From assembly GCA_016219425.1 (NCBI GenBank), contig JACRNB010000009.1, positions 1 through 64,000 on the forward strand: a stretch of DNA of 64,000 nucleotides, read 5' to 3'. The first letter of the stretch is position 1. Every line of letters begins with the position of its first letter. The notes beneath the pieces are model-generated. The model was not told where the DNA came from. It searched no databases and saw nothing but the letters and a program-made list of their open reading frames with translations. This DNA is from Betaproteobacteria bacterium. GTDB taxonomy: Bacteria > Pseudomonadota > Gammaproteobacteria > Burkholderiales > Thiobacillaceae. Made by a program: the position numbers and the translations under genes. Below, one piece after another: positions 1 to 7,944 of this stretch.

Positions 1-1484
1 GCGTCCGGCGTGAAGGTCCAGGTGAAGTTGCCGTTGTCGCTGAGCGTGCCGTGGTTTGCCGTCAGGTTGAGCACGGCCATCAGGTCGCCGTCGGCGTCGG
101 TGATGCCCGCGATCAGGGCCGCTGTGGTGAGCAGGTAGGGGCTGTCTTCCTGGCCGTCGAGGAGGGGGCCAGGGATGCCGACGGGGGCATGGTTGACGAA
201 GTCCTGCGAGGAGAAATCACCGTCAGCAAATCGAAAGATCTCGATGCCGTTGAGGGTGTCCGTGCCTTCGTCCCCGTTGCCCAGAACGCTGTCGCTCACC
301 GTAAAACCGGAACCGTTGTAGGCCACCAGATATTCACTCTTGCTGCCGCTGAATACGGCGATATCGCTGCCGTCGCCGCCGTCCAGGGCATCGTTGCCCA
401 GGCCGCCCTGGAGCGTGTCGTTGCCGACCCCGCCCGTCAGGGCGTTGTTGACGGCGTTGCCCATCAGGGTGTCGTTGCCGGAGCCGCCAATCGCATTCTC
501 GATGATGGCGTTGTAGGCGATGCCTAGGTTGTTGGTCCCGTTATAGGTGGGCGTTGCGCTGCTGGTATAGCCGGGAGGCAGGGGGTCCGATTCGATGGTG
601 ACCTTGGAGTAGTACCCGTCTCGCAGGTCGATGATGGAACCCTTGCTGAAGTTACTGAGAGAGATGGTGTCGTTGCCGCCGGCATCCCAGATGGACTGAT
701 AGAAAGGGTGCTCCGTGTCAAAGGTGTAGAGGTCGTCGCCGGTGTGATAGCTGGTGTTGGCGCCGTACAGGTATTGCAGCGCGGCGATGTCGTAGACCAT
801 CGGGCTTTCCGGGGTCACGTTGTAGTAGTTGAAGTTGTAGCCCCCCGCGCCATTGCTGGTGACATCCTGAAAGTAGGAGTTGGGCGGGTTGGTATAGGAC
901 ATGACCGTGATCGCGCGGTTGTCCAGGCTGGCCTCCAGGGTATATGCGCCTGAGAAGGGGTGTTTGATGCCCAGGGCATGCTCGGTCTCGTGGATCAGCG
1001 TGCGGTAGACATTGCCGCCGGGGTAATAGCCGGTGTTATCGAGGGCGATCCAGACATCACCGGAGTAGTTGCGCGGAGTCGCGCTGGCGATGAGGCCGGT
1101 AGAGGGGTAGTAGCTGTAGGCGAAGCTGGGGTAGTAGGCGTAGCCGCCAGAGTCGGTCTGGGTATTCAGGCCGTAGGTCAGGGTTCCCACCCCCGAAACC
1201 TCCTGGAAGGTGATGTTCGTTACAGCGGAAAGCTTGCCCAGCACCTCGCGGGTGACCGCCTGCTGCGTCTCGCTGAAGGCCGTGAAATTGTCGATGGTGA
1301 GCCCGAGCGAGGCGTAATAACTGGGAACCTCGGTGAGGAAGCTGTAGGTCACGGTGACCGCATTACCGATGCCGCCGGGGGAGGCTACCGGCGTACCCAC
1401 CGCGTCCGCGAAGTTCCAGCGCGCGGTGGGGTAGCCATCATTGATCGCCAGGAGGGAAAGCAGGGGATCGGTGGTGGTGGTCAT
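1..1484 (-). CDS. Serralysin-like RTX zinc metalloprotease (3' end outside window)
   Basis: The gene runs off the left edge; 494 codons are visible from an ATG at 1484, preceded by a GAGG ribosome-binding site. The protein reads as a secreted peptidase of family M10B. The zinc site HETEHALGIKH is at residues 165-175 (His165, His169, His175; Glu166 as general base) and the Met-turn VMSYTN has Met195. Calcium-binding RTX nonapeptides (GGSGND, GGVGND, GGLGND, GGDGSD) follow at about 332-375. A cadherin/VCBS-like repeat (DADGD, then WTFTPDA) then begins, so the protein is longer than a classical serralysin of about 480 residues. No N-terminal signal peptide is visible, which fits type I secretion with a C-terminal signal lying beyond the window. 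The substrate is unknown. Confidence 0.85.
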   Translation of the reverse strand, partial: MTTTTDPLLSLLAINDGYPTARWNFADAVGTPVASPGGIGNAVTVTYSFLTEVPSYYASLGLTIDNFTAFSETQQAVTREVLGKLSAVTNITFQEVSGVGTLTYGLNTQTDSGGYAYYPSFAYSYYPSTGLIASATPRNYSGDVWIALDNTGYYPGGNVYRTLIHETEHALGIKHPFSGAYTLEASLDNRAITVMSYTNPPNSYFQDVTSNGAGGYNFNYYNVTPESPMVYDIAALQYLYGANTSYHTGDDLYTFDTEHPFYQSIWDAGGNDTISLSNFSKGSIIDLRDGYYSKVTIESDPLPPGYTSSATPTYNGTNNLGIAYNAIIENAIGGSGNDTLMGNAVNNALTGGVGNDTLQGGLGNDALDGGDGSDIAVFSGSKSEYLVAYNGSGFTVSDSVLGNGDEGTDTLNGIEIFRFADGDFSSQDFVNHAPVGIPGPLLDGQEDSPYLLTTAALIAGITDADGDLMAVLNLTANHGTLSDNGNFTWTFTPD

Positions 1485-1618
1485 GACGCAAACCTCAATG
1501 ATTGGTTGGATATGGCACGGAACATCTCATTCCCGTCGGTAGTACAAAGATGCCACGAGGCATTGCGGATAGCAAACTCGGCTTTCCTCACTCTATGAAC
1601 CGAATCCGGCTTGCGCAA

Positions 1619-4030
1619 CTACCTCCCCTTCCACACCGGCTCCGCCTGCCCCGCCTTGCGGTTGAGCGTGCGCGAGAGCACGAACATCAGGTCCGACAGG
1701 CGGTTCAGGTATTGCACCAGACGGGTGGAAAGCAGTTCCTGTTCAGCCAGCCGCGTAAGCCTGCGCTCGGCGCGGCGGCAGAGGGTGCGGCAGACGTGCG
1801 CCTGCGCCGCAGCGGGGACGCCGCCGGGCAGCACGAATTCAGACAGCGGCGGCAACGCGCTGTTGAGACGAGCCACGGCGTCATCCAGACGCAACAGGGC
1901 GTCGGCGTGCAGGATCTCCTGCTCCGGCCAGGCCAGTTCCGCGCCCAGGTTGAACAAATCGTGCTGAATGTCGGTGAGCAGACCGCGCGTCGTCCCGTCG
2001 AGCGACTGGGCCAGCAGTACGCCGATGGCGCTGTTGAGTTCATCCACCTGACCGATGGCCTCGATGCGCGGATGGTGCTTATCCAGGCGCACGCCGTTGG
2101 CCAGGCCGGTGGAGCCGTCGTCGCCGGTGCGCGTGACGATCTCGGTCAGGCGCTGGTAGGCCGGGGCGGTCTGAACCGGGACGGCCCGCTCCTCGGCGGG
2201 GCGTTGCGTACCGTCCGGCAGGGCGTCGCGGCATTCGCGGAAGATGCGCGCGCGACAGGTGCGGCACTGCTCGACGTCGAGGCGCGGGTAGATGCCGGCC
2301 AGCGCATCCGGCTTGTGCGCAAACACGTTTTCCGCGCCGATGTCGGCCTGATAGCCGCCGTTCTTCAGCATGTCGCACGCCGCCTCGCGCACCCCGCACA
2401 AATACAGCGCGCCACCCAGGCGTCGCCGCCGCTTCGCCTCGCCCGAGAGCAGTTCCGCCCCGGCCAGATCAATGGTGTTGATGCCCTTGGAGAACAGCAG
2501 CAGATGCCTCTGCGTCGGCACATGCTCATCCACCGCGACGAAGGCGTGCTGGATGTGCTCCACCGCGCCGAAGAAGATCGAACCTTCGATGCGCAACATC
2601 TTGAGTTGCGGGCATTCCGGCTCCACCCCGGTCTCCGGCACGAACTTGCGGCGCGGGTTGTCGCGGTCCTCCGGGTCCGGCGCAACGGCGCGGATGGCGG
2701 GACGCGAAGTGCGCGAAAGGTAGTACACCAGCGAAGTGAGGATGCCGAAGAAGATGCCCTTCTCCAGGTCGATCACCGTACCGAAGAAGCTCACGCCCAG
2801 CACCACCGCCTCTTCCCGGTGCGCCTTGAGGATGGCGCCGATATGGTGGAAGTCGATCAGGTTCCACGCCACCATGAACAGCACCGCCGCCATGGCGGGG
2901 ATGGGCAGATAGGCCGCCAGCGGGGCCACCAAAAACAGGGCCGCCAACAGGAAGACGGACGAGAACACCGCCGCCAGCGGGGTCCGCGCGCCGGACTCGA
3001 AATTCACCCCGGTGCGGTTGAACGAGCCGGACGAGGCATAGCCCGAGAAGAAGCTGCCGGCGAGGTTGGACAGGCCCTGGCCGATGAACTCCTGATTGCC
3101 GTTGATGTGTTGCTCGGACTTCACCGCCACCGAACGCGAGATCGACACCGCCTCGGTCAACGCCAGCACGGTGACGGCCAGGGCCGAAAAGAAGGTGTTC
3201 TTCAGCGCCGCCAGCGAAAAATCCGGCGCGGACAGCGGCGGAAAGCCCGCCACCAGCGCGCCCACGGTGCGAATGCCGGTGGCCTCGGCGCCAAAGCCGC
3301 TGTTGAGCCAGGCCGCCACCAGACCGCCCACCACCATGGCGACGATCATGTAAGGGATCTGCCTCAGGTATTTGCGCGCCAGGATGCCGGCGACCAGCGA
3401 GATCACCGCCACGCCGGTGACGTAGACGTTGATGTCATGCAGATGCGTGAGCAACTGGCCGACCACCTCATAGGCAGGCGCGCCGCGCGGGATCTCCAGG
3501 CCGAAGAAGTTTTTCACCTGGCTCGCGGCAATGAGCAGCGCCGCACCGGCGGTAAAACCGATCACCACGGTATGCGAGATGAAATTGACCAGCGCCCCCA
3601 TCTTCGCCAGCCCCATGATCAGTTGGAACAGGCCGGTGAGGAAGGTCAGCGTCAACACCATGCCGATGTACTGCGGCGTGCCCGGCTCGGCATAGGGCGA
3701 GACCGAGGCGAACACGACGATGGAAATAGCCGTGGTGGGCCCGGATACCAGGTGCCAGGAAGAGCCGAACAAGGCGGCGATGATGGTAGGGATCATGGCC
3801 GCATACAGGCCGTACTCCGGCGGCAACCCGGCGATGGTGGCAAAGGCCACCGCCTGCGGCAGCACGATGAGCGCCCCGGTAGCGCCGGAAAGCCCGTCCG
3901 CTTTCAGGTTGTCGCGCGTGATGCGGTCCTGCCATTTCAGAAAGGGCAGGAACTGGTAGAGCCAGAGGTTGCAGGCGAGGAGATTTGACGTAAACGCAGC
4001 GCCGATATGGTCTTTTTTCAGCCAGGACAT
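1619..4030 (-). CDS. SulP anion permease-STAS fused to PduO-type cobalamin adenosyltransferase
   Basis: One 803-residue frame holds two usually separate proteins. Residues 1 to about 430 are a SulP sulfate/bicarbonate-type permease with many hydrophobic helices (SSGSFNRTG and GLPPEYGLYAAMIPT are SulP signatures). A STAS domain follows at about 473-590, then the cysteine-containing SulP tail (CRTCRARIF). From residue 627 the chain is a PduO-type ATP:cob(I)alamin adenosyltransferase, with the ATP-binding TRTGDDGSTG, IGQVDELNSAIG, the CRRAERRL arginine cluster and YLNRLSDLMFVLSR near the end. I found no ATG, GTG or TTG in frame between the domains and no stop, so the fusion looks real, although internal initiation at a rare codon cannot be excluded. 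The start at 4030 has only a weak ribosome-binding site. Confidence 0.85.
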   Translation of the reverse strand: MSWLKKDHIGAAFTSNLLACNLWLYQFLPFLKWQDRITRDNLKADGLSGATGALIVLPQAVAFATIAGLPPEYGLYAAMIPTIIAALFGSSWHLVSGPTTAISIVVFASVSPYAEPGTPQYIGMVLTLTFLTGLFQLIMGLAKMGALVNFISHTVVIGFTAGAALLIAASQVKNFFGLEIPRGAPAYEVVGQLLTHLHDINVYVTGVAVISLVAGILARKYLRQIPYMIVAMVVGGLVAAWLNSGFGAEATGIRTVGALVAGFPPLSAPDFSLAALKNTFFSALAVTVLALTEAVSISRSVAVKSEQHINGNQEFIGQGLSNLAGSFFSGYASSGSFNRTGVNFESGARTPLAAVFSSVFLLAALFLVAPLAAYLPIPAMAAVLFMVAWNLIDFHHIGAILKAHREEAVVLGVSFFGTVIDLEKGIFFGILTSLVYYLSRTSRPAIRAVAPDPEDRDNPRRKFVPETGVEPECPQLKMLRIEGSIFFGAVEHIQHAFVAVDEHVPTQRHLLLFSKGINTIDLAGAELLSGEAKRRRRLGGALYLCGVREAACDMLKNGGYQADIGAENVFAHKPDALAGIYPRLDVEQCRTCRARIFRECRDALPDGTQRPAEERAVPVQTAPAYQRLTEIVTRTGDDGSTGLANGVRLDKHHPRIEAIGQVDELNSAIGVLLAQSLDGTTRGLLTDIQHDLFNLGAELAWPEQEILHADALLRLDDAVARLNSALPPLSEFVLPGGVPAAAQAHVCRTLCRRAERRLTRLAEQELLSTRLVQYLNRLSDLMFVLSRTLNRKAGQAEPVWKGR

Positions 4031-4079
4031 GGAGTTATTTCAGTTGGAGGTGAGGGTGGGCGCGATGTACCCAGGCGAA

Positions 4080-4508
4080 TCAAGAAGGGGAGGCGCCAGG
4101 ATGGCCTTCCGCTTCCCAGTCCTCGACCACCAAGCCATCGACACGACCAAACTCTCCGGCGTTATGGGTTACCAGAGTCAAACCCTGGGCCAGAGCAATG
4201 GAAGCGATGAATAGATCATTGGCGCCGATCAATCGCCCCGAGCGCTGGAGTTGGGCGCGTATCACCCCGTAGCGTTCCGCTGCGCCATCGTCAAATGGCA
4301 GTCTTTGCCATCCCTGAAAAGCGGTCAGCACACGCTGCCTCTCCCTCTCCGGGTTGGAGGACAGATGCGCGCCACAAAGCAGTTCAGCCCACACCACGCT
4401 GCACAGCGCCAATTGGTCGAACCCGACAAGTTCCAGTCGTGAACGAAGCGCAGGATTACGGCCCCGCAGGATTTCGATACAAACATTGGTGTCCAGCAGA
4501 TACCGCAT
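4080..4508 (-). CDS. vapC: VapC-type PIN-domain toxin ribonuclease
   Basis: This 142-residue PIN-domain protein matches the size of VapC toxins, Mg-dependent endoribonucleases that cut tRNA or rRNA when free of antitoxin. The acidic active-site residues are visible: Asp6 in LLDTNVCIEIL, the Glu of VVWAELLCG, and the Asp of GANDLFIAS, followed by the usual LVTHNAGEF strand. Its ATG shares one base with the stop of the upstream vapB (TAATG), so the two are translationally coupled. The RNA target cannot be read from the sequence. Confidence 0.9.
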   Translation of the reverse strand: MRYLLDTNVCIEILRGRNPALRSRLELVGFDQLALCSVVWAELLCGAHLSSNPERERQRVLTAFQGWQRLPFDDGAAERYGVIRAQLQRSGRLIGANDLFIASIALAQGLTLVTHNAGEFGRVDGLVVEDWEAEGHPGASPS

Positions 4509-4711
4509 TACAGGAAAGGGACTTCGCCATGGGGCGGTTGAGTTGGGCGGTCAGGAAAATCCGGCGCGCATCCCCAGGCTTGATTCAACCAACCGGGCGG
4601 GGTCTGGTGCAGGCGTTTTTCACGCAGATATTCAACAAAATCCAGCACCTCCCGCTGGTACTCCGGCGGGAAGGCGCTGACTTGCTGGTCAATGGCCGCG
4701 ACGTAATTCAT
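4508..4711 (-). CDS. vapB: VapB-like antitoxin of the VapBC pair
   Basis: A 67-residue protein upstream of and overlapping vapC. I place the start at the ATG at 4711 because AGGAGG lies eight bases upstream; a longer frame extends to 4822 but has no such site and would run into the neighbouring gene. The sequence (VSAFPPEYQREVLDFVEYL, then a Pro-rich acidic tail) resembles DUF2281-type antitoxins, whose N-terminal half is helical and whose tail blocks the PIN active site. Position, size and coupling support the antitoxin role more strongly than the sequence does. Confidence 0.75.
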   Translation of the reverse strand: MNYVAAIDQQVSAFPPEYQREVLDFVEYLREKRLHQTPPGWLNQAWGCAPDFPDRPTQPPHGEVPFL

Positions 4712-4769
4712 GACATGCCTCCTGTTGGCGTCGGAAGGGGGGCTGAGGCAAGGATAGCGCGGCTCAGGT

Positions 4770-5192
4770 TCACTTGAGATCCAGACAATACAAATACGCC
4801 GCCCCATCCGGCGGCAAGCCATCGCGCTGGGCGCGCCAGATCATCTCCCCCAGACAGTCCATCACCGCATGCTGCGCTGCGTGCTCATCGCCCAGGCGCG
4901 CGGCCAGGGCGGCGTAGCGCGCCCTCACTCCCGGCGGCTGGTCGATGGAAAGCTGCTCCGAGATGGAAACATGCATGGAGAGATGCAAAAACGGGTTGGT
5001 CTCACCCAATTCCGGCGGCCATTCACGCTCGCGGTAGCGCTCGGGCTGGTCCAGTACCGGGTGGTATTCCGGGTGGTCCGTGATGTGGCCCACGGCGATG
5101 CGCTCCAGGTCGGTCAAGGCCTGATTCGCCCGGAACTTGCCCCAGGCGGAGAAGAAGAAATCGCGCACCTGATCGCGGGTGGGGTTAAACAT
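4770..5192 (-). CDS. DUF1841 family protein
   Basis: A 140-residue protein of the DUF1841 family, common in beta- and gammaproteobacteria and without assigned function. Recognisable segments are MFNPTRDQVRDFFF at the start, GETNPFLHLSMHVSI, EQLSIDQPPGVRARY and DEHAAQHAVMDCLGEMIW. I chose the ATG at 5192, with AGGA six bases upstream, rather than the frame's first start at 5240, because the family begins at MFNP. No membrane segment is visible. The conserved histidines and acidic residues could bind a metal, but that is inference. It lies just upstream of the vapBC pair on the same strand. Confidence 0.8.
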   Translation of the reverse strand: MFNPTRDQVRDFFFSAWGKFRANQALTDLERIAVGHITDHPEYHPVLDQPERYREREWPPELGETNPFLHLSMHVSISEQLSIDQPPGVRARYAALAARLGDEHAAQHAVMDCLGEMIWRAQRDGLPPDGAAYLYCLDLK

Positions 5193-5342
5193 GAATCCTG
5201 GATGCTTGAAGTGGAAACCAGTCAGTTGGAACGTAACCATGCACGTCTGGCCCGTACAGGATGCGAAAACCCGACTCAGCGAGTTTCTGGGAACCAGCCT
5301 GACGGAGGGCCCCCAGGTGGCAACAAGGCGTAGCGAACCGCA

Positions 5343-5720
5343 TCACCCGCACAACCGGCACACCGTCATCAGCATCAGATCCTTGGCCGCGCCGTCGAGC
5401 CGGGGGTGTACGGCCTTGAGGCGACGGTCGCCTTCCAGGTCGCCCGCGGCCACCCCAAGCAGGCCCAGCAGGATGGGGGAGAGGCCTGTCTCCCGCGCCA
5501 CTTCCAGCAATTCAGGCGGCAGGGTGGCGAGGGGTGTTCCGCCCACCCGCAATTCCTCGTTCGGCAGCCGTTCGACGCAGCCGCCCTCGCGCAGGGGCCA
5601 GCGCCGTTCTTCCGCCTCGCCGTCCAGCAGCGCGCCGAAGAAGTCGGGCAGCGCCGCCGCCGCGCCGCCGGGCAGGCGCGTGAGTTGCCAGGCAAGTTCT
5701 TCCCAGGTCTTGCGGCTCAT
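5343..5720 (-). CDS. Conserved hypothetical protein, second gene of a two-gene operon
   Basis: A 125-residue protein that I do not recognise. It starts at the ATG at 5720 (MSRKTWEELAWQL), with AGGGGGA upstream, and overlaps the stop of the preceding gene in an ATGA junction, so the two are almost certainly one operon. It is rich in Leu, Gly and Ala (ALPDFFGALLDGEAEERRW; LPPELLEVARETGLSPILLGLLGVA), looks soluble and helical, and ends with a CRLCG motif that could bind metal. No functional family can be assigned. Confidence 0.6.
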   Translation of the reverse strand: MSRKTWEELAWQLTRLPGGAAAALPDFFGALLDGEAEERRWPLREGGCVERLPNEELRVGGTPLATLPPELLEVARETGLSPILLGLLGVAAGDLEGDRRLKAVHPRLDGAAKDLMLMTVCRLCG

Positions 5721-6010
5721 GCGTCCCCCTCTACCGGGCGGTAGCAGAACACGAAGCGGCCCCTGGAGAAGTTCACCATGAGCGCGCCGCCGCGAGTACT
5801 GGCGTAGTCCTGCCAGCCGGGGATGGGGCACTGGAAATGACATTCCGAGACGCCGTGGGGCGATTCCAGACCCCGGTCGTTGTCCCAGAACGAGAGCAGC
5901 ATCGCTCCGCCCTGTTTTGCCAGCAGGTGGTCAGCGGCGGCGTTGGCCAGTTTGAGCGACTGCTCGAAGCTGAGATCGAGTTCAGCGGCATCGAGATGCA
6001 GGGTCTTCAT
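5717..6010 (-). CDS. Small conserved protein, AF1514-like (tentative)
   Basis: A 97-residue protein starting MKTLHLDAAELDLSFEQSL, with a conserved core AMLLSFWDNDRGLESP and ECHFQCPIPGW. It resembles the small AF1514-type proteins (a DUF family of unknown function), an assignment made from memory and tentative. The long upstream extension of the frame to 6151 is rejected because it would overlap the divergent phosphofructokinase region. It is the first gene of a two-gene operon with the following unknown, which it overlaps by four bases, and is divergent from the phosphofructokinase gene. Confidence 0.55.
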   Translation of the reverse strand: MKTLHLDAAELDLSFEQSLKLANAAADHLLAKQGGAMLLSFWDNDRGLESPHGVSECHFQCPIPGWQDYASTRGGALMVNFSRGRFVFCYRPVEGDA

Positions 6011-6142
6011 GGAATGGGCGCGGTTCTGAGTTTGGCGGGAGCATAGCGCCGATCCCGGCTGCCGGCGCCCTGGACTCCGTAATGGCAAAGACACTGCGCC
6101 AGCGGGACAATGCGCCGGTCCCTTTTCCTCCCCGCAAACCCC

Positions 6143-7243
6143 ATGACCCAAAGCATCGGCATCCTCACTTCAGGCGGCGACACACCCGGTCTCAACGCGG
6201 CCATCCGCGGCGTCGGCAAGGCCTGCACGTCCCACTACGGCATGCACATCGTCGGCTTCCGCGACGGTTTTCGCGGCCTCATGGAGAACCGCACCATGGC
6301 CCTGGAGGGCCAGACCCTGTCCGGCATCCTCACCCTGGGGGGCACCATCCTCGGCACCAGCCGCGACAAGCCTCACAAGATGCCGGTGAACGGCAAGGTC
6401 ATGGACATGACCGAGACCATCGTCGCCAACTACCACTCCAATCATCTCGATTGCCTGGTCTGTCTGGGCGGCGGCGGCACCATGAAGAACGCCCTGCGCC
6501 TGCACCAGGCCGGCCTCAACGTGATCACGCTGCCCAAGACCATCGACAACGACGTGGCCCTGACCGACACCACCTTCGGCTTCGATACCGCCCTGGGGAT
6601 CGCCACCGACGCCATCGACCGCCTGCACAGCACCGCCCACAGCCACCACCGCATCATCGTGGTGGAGATCATGGGCCACCGCGCCGGCTGGCTGGCGCTG
6701 GGCGCGGGGATCGCCGGCGGCGCCGACGTGATCCTGATTCCGGAGATCCCCTATGACGTGGCGGTGGTGGCGGACGCCATCAAGGCGCGCAAGCGGAAGG
6801 GCAAGCCCTTCTCCATCGTCGCCGTGGCGGAAGGCGCCCTATCGCGGCAGGAGTTCGAGGCGCAGCAGGCCAGCGCCGCGGCAAAGAAAGGGAAGAAGCT
6901 GAAGGAGGCGGTGGTGGAGCCGGAACTGGTCTACGCCGAGCGCACCCTGGGTCTGGCGCGCCAGTTGGAAAGTCTGACCGGCCTGGAGGCGCGCCCCACC
7001 ATCCTGGGCCACCTGCAACGGGGCGGTACGCCCTCCGCCGCCGACCGCCTGCTGGCCACCCGCCTGGGCACTGCTGCGGCGGACCTGATCCAGCAGGGGC
7101 GCTATGGCGTGATGGTGGCGGCGCGGGGCGAGACCAGTGAAGCCGTGGCCCTGGAAGAGGTGGCGGGTCAGGTCAAGACCGTGCCGCCGGGCCACCCCTG
7201 GGTGGAAAGCGCGCGCGGGGTGGGGACGAGTTTCGGGGATTGA
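6143..7243 (+). CDS. pfkA: 6-phosphofructokinase (PfkA superfamily; phosphoryl donor uncertain)
   Basis: A 366-residue phosphofructokinase of the PfkA fold, catalysing fructose-6-phosphate to fructose-1,6-bisphosphate. Motifs: nucleotide/PPi loop [15 protein letters not shown] near the start, [10 protein letters not shown], the catalytic [19 protein letters not shown] and [12 protein letters not shown]. Two positions that discriminate donors read Gly (in GGGGT, equivalent to E. coli 104, as in ATP enzymes) and Lys (in PKTIDND, equivalent to 124, as in PPi enzymes). This is the mixed group III pattern, so ATP or PPi cannot be chosen from sequence. Start choice is uncertain: ATG 6143 fits the family's N-terminus, while an in-frame ATG at 6110 would add eleven residues; neither has a strong ribosome-binding site. 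Confidence 0.85.
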   Translation: MTQSIGILTSGGDTPGLNAAIRGVGKACTSHYGMHIVGFRDGFRGLMENRTMALEGQTLSGILTLGGTILGTSRDKPHKMPVNGKVMDMTETIVANYHSNHLDCLVCLGGGGTMKNALRLHQAGLNVITLPKTIDNDVALTDTTFGFDTALGIATDAIDRLHSTAHSHHRIIVVEIMGHRAGWLALGAGIAGGADVILIPEIPYDVAVVADAIKARKRKGKPFSIVAVAEGALSRQEFEAQQASAAAKKGKKLKEAVVEPELVYAERTLGLARQLESLTGLEARPTILGHLQRGGTPSAADRLLATRLGTAAADLIQQGRYGVMVAARGETSEAVALEEVAGQVKTVPPGHPWVESARGVGTSFGD

Positions 7244-7252
7244 CCAGCCTAT

Positions 7253-7284
7253 AAGGTCTTTGCAGAAAAAGGTCTTTGCAGAAA
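7253..7284. repeat. 16-bp direct tandem repeat, two copies
   Basis: AAGGTCTTTGCAGAAA occurs twice back to back in the gap between the phosphofructokinase gene and hcp, whose ends converge here. No clear terminator hairpin is visible in the 116-bp gap. Confidence 0.8.
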
Positions 7285-7359
7285 AACGAGGACTATCCGG
7301 CTAGTGATATTTCCCGGCCCAGGAATTTCATGCCGACTCTCGTCGCTCGCTGGCGGTTG

Positions 7360-7926
7360 TCAGTCTGTGAACTTTGTAATCGGTCTATTACGGACAAGAC
7401 TCCAACCCGTCGATAGGTTGCCTGCTGTGCTCATTTCCGCCTTCTGCACGGTGTAGGTCCAGAGGATCTCCGTGAAGTTGAGCTTGAACTGCTCGGTGGG
7501 CATGTCGTCGGGGTGCGACTGGAACTGGATTTCGCTGAGGATGGCGTCGCGCAGGGCTATGGTCAGGATGTTGGCGGTCTTGTCCCCGGAGTTGCGCGCG
7601 ATGTAGAGCATCGTGGGCTTGTCCTTGCCCTTGCCCAGGGGCTCGGCGCGCAGACAGTATTCGTAGAACTTGACCGAGGTCTTGTCCACGTATTTGACGC
7701 AGGTGAACTCGGTGATGACGGGCCGCCCGGAGGTGCGCGCCGAGTTGCTGACGTCGGTGGTGACCTGCTGTTTCATGCCCTGATGCACCGAGACAAGCTC
7801 GATGCACTGGCCCAGCTTGAGAACTTCGTCGCGCCATTGGTCGTCGATCAGGCTGCCGCCGTTGTCCCAACTGTTCGCCCCGCCGAACACGTCGGGGTTG
7901 CCGGGTTGTAGAAGGATGAGATCCAT
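7360..7926 (-). CDS. hcp: Hcp-family type VI secretion tube protein (TssD)
   Basis: A 188-residue Hcp-family protein. Hcp forms hexameric rings that stack into the inner tube expelled by sheath contraction and is often secreted itself. Family features visible are the SVHQGMKQQV region, ITEFTCVKYVDKTSVKFYEYCLR and the C-terminal EQFKLNFTEILWTYTVQ. It is slightly longer than typical Hcp (about 160-172 residues), with an extended N-terminus (GNPDVFGGANSWDNGG). A strong AGGAG site precedes the ATG at 7926, and the gene begins 18 bases after the TssBC stop, implying co-transcription. No VgrG, ClpV, baseplate or membrane-complex gene is present nearby. Confidence 0.9.
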   Translation of the reverse strand: MDLILLQPGNPDVFGGANSWDNGGSLIDDQWRDEVLKLGQCIELVSVHQGMKQQVTTDVSNSARTSGRPVITEFTCVKYVDKTSVKFYEYCLRAEPLGKGKDKPTMLYIARNSGDKTANILTIALRDAILSEIQFQSHPDDMPTEQFKLNFTEILWTYTVQKAEMSTAGNLSTGWSLVRNRPITKFTD

Positions 7927-7944
7927 GGATTGCTCCTAGAGGGG

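Noticed and set aside
1502-3988. Long 828-codon open frame on the plus strand
   Set aside because: It is antisense to the SulP-adenosyltransferase gene, has no family-like sequence and is rich in Arg, Gly and His, as expected from a high-GC shadow frame.
4712-4822. Longer start for the VapB antitoxin
   Set aside because: AGGAGG precedes the ATG at 4711; the longer form would overlap the DUF1841 gene and adds Arg/Pro-rich non-family sequence.
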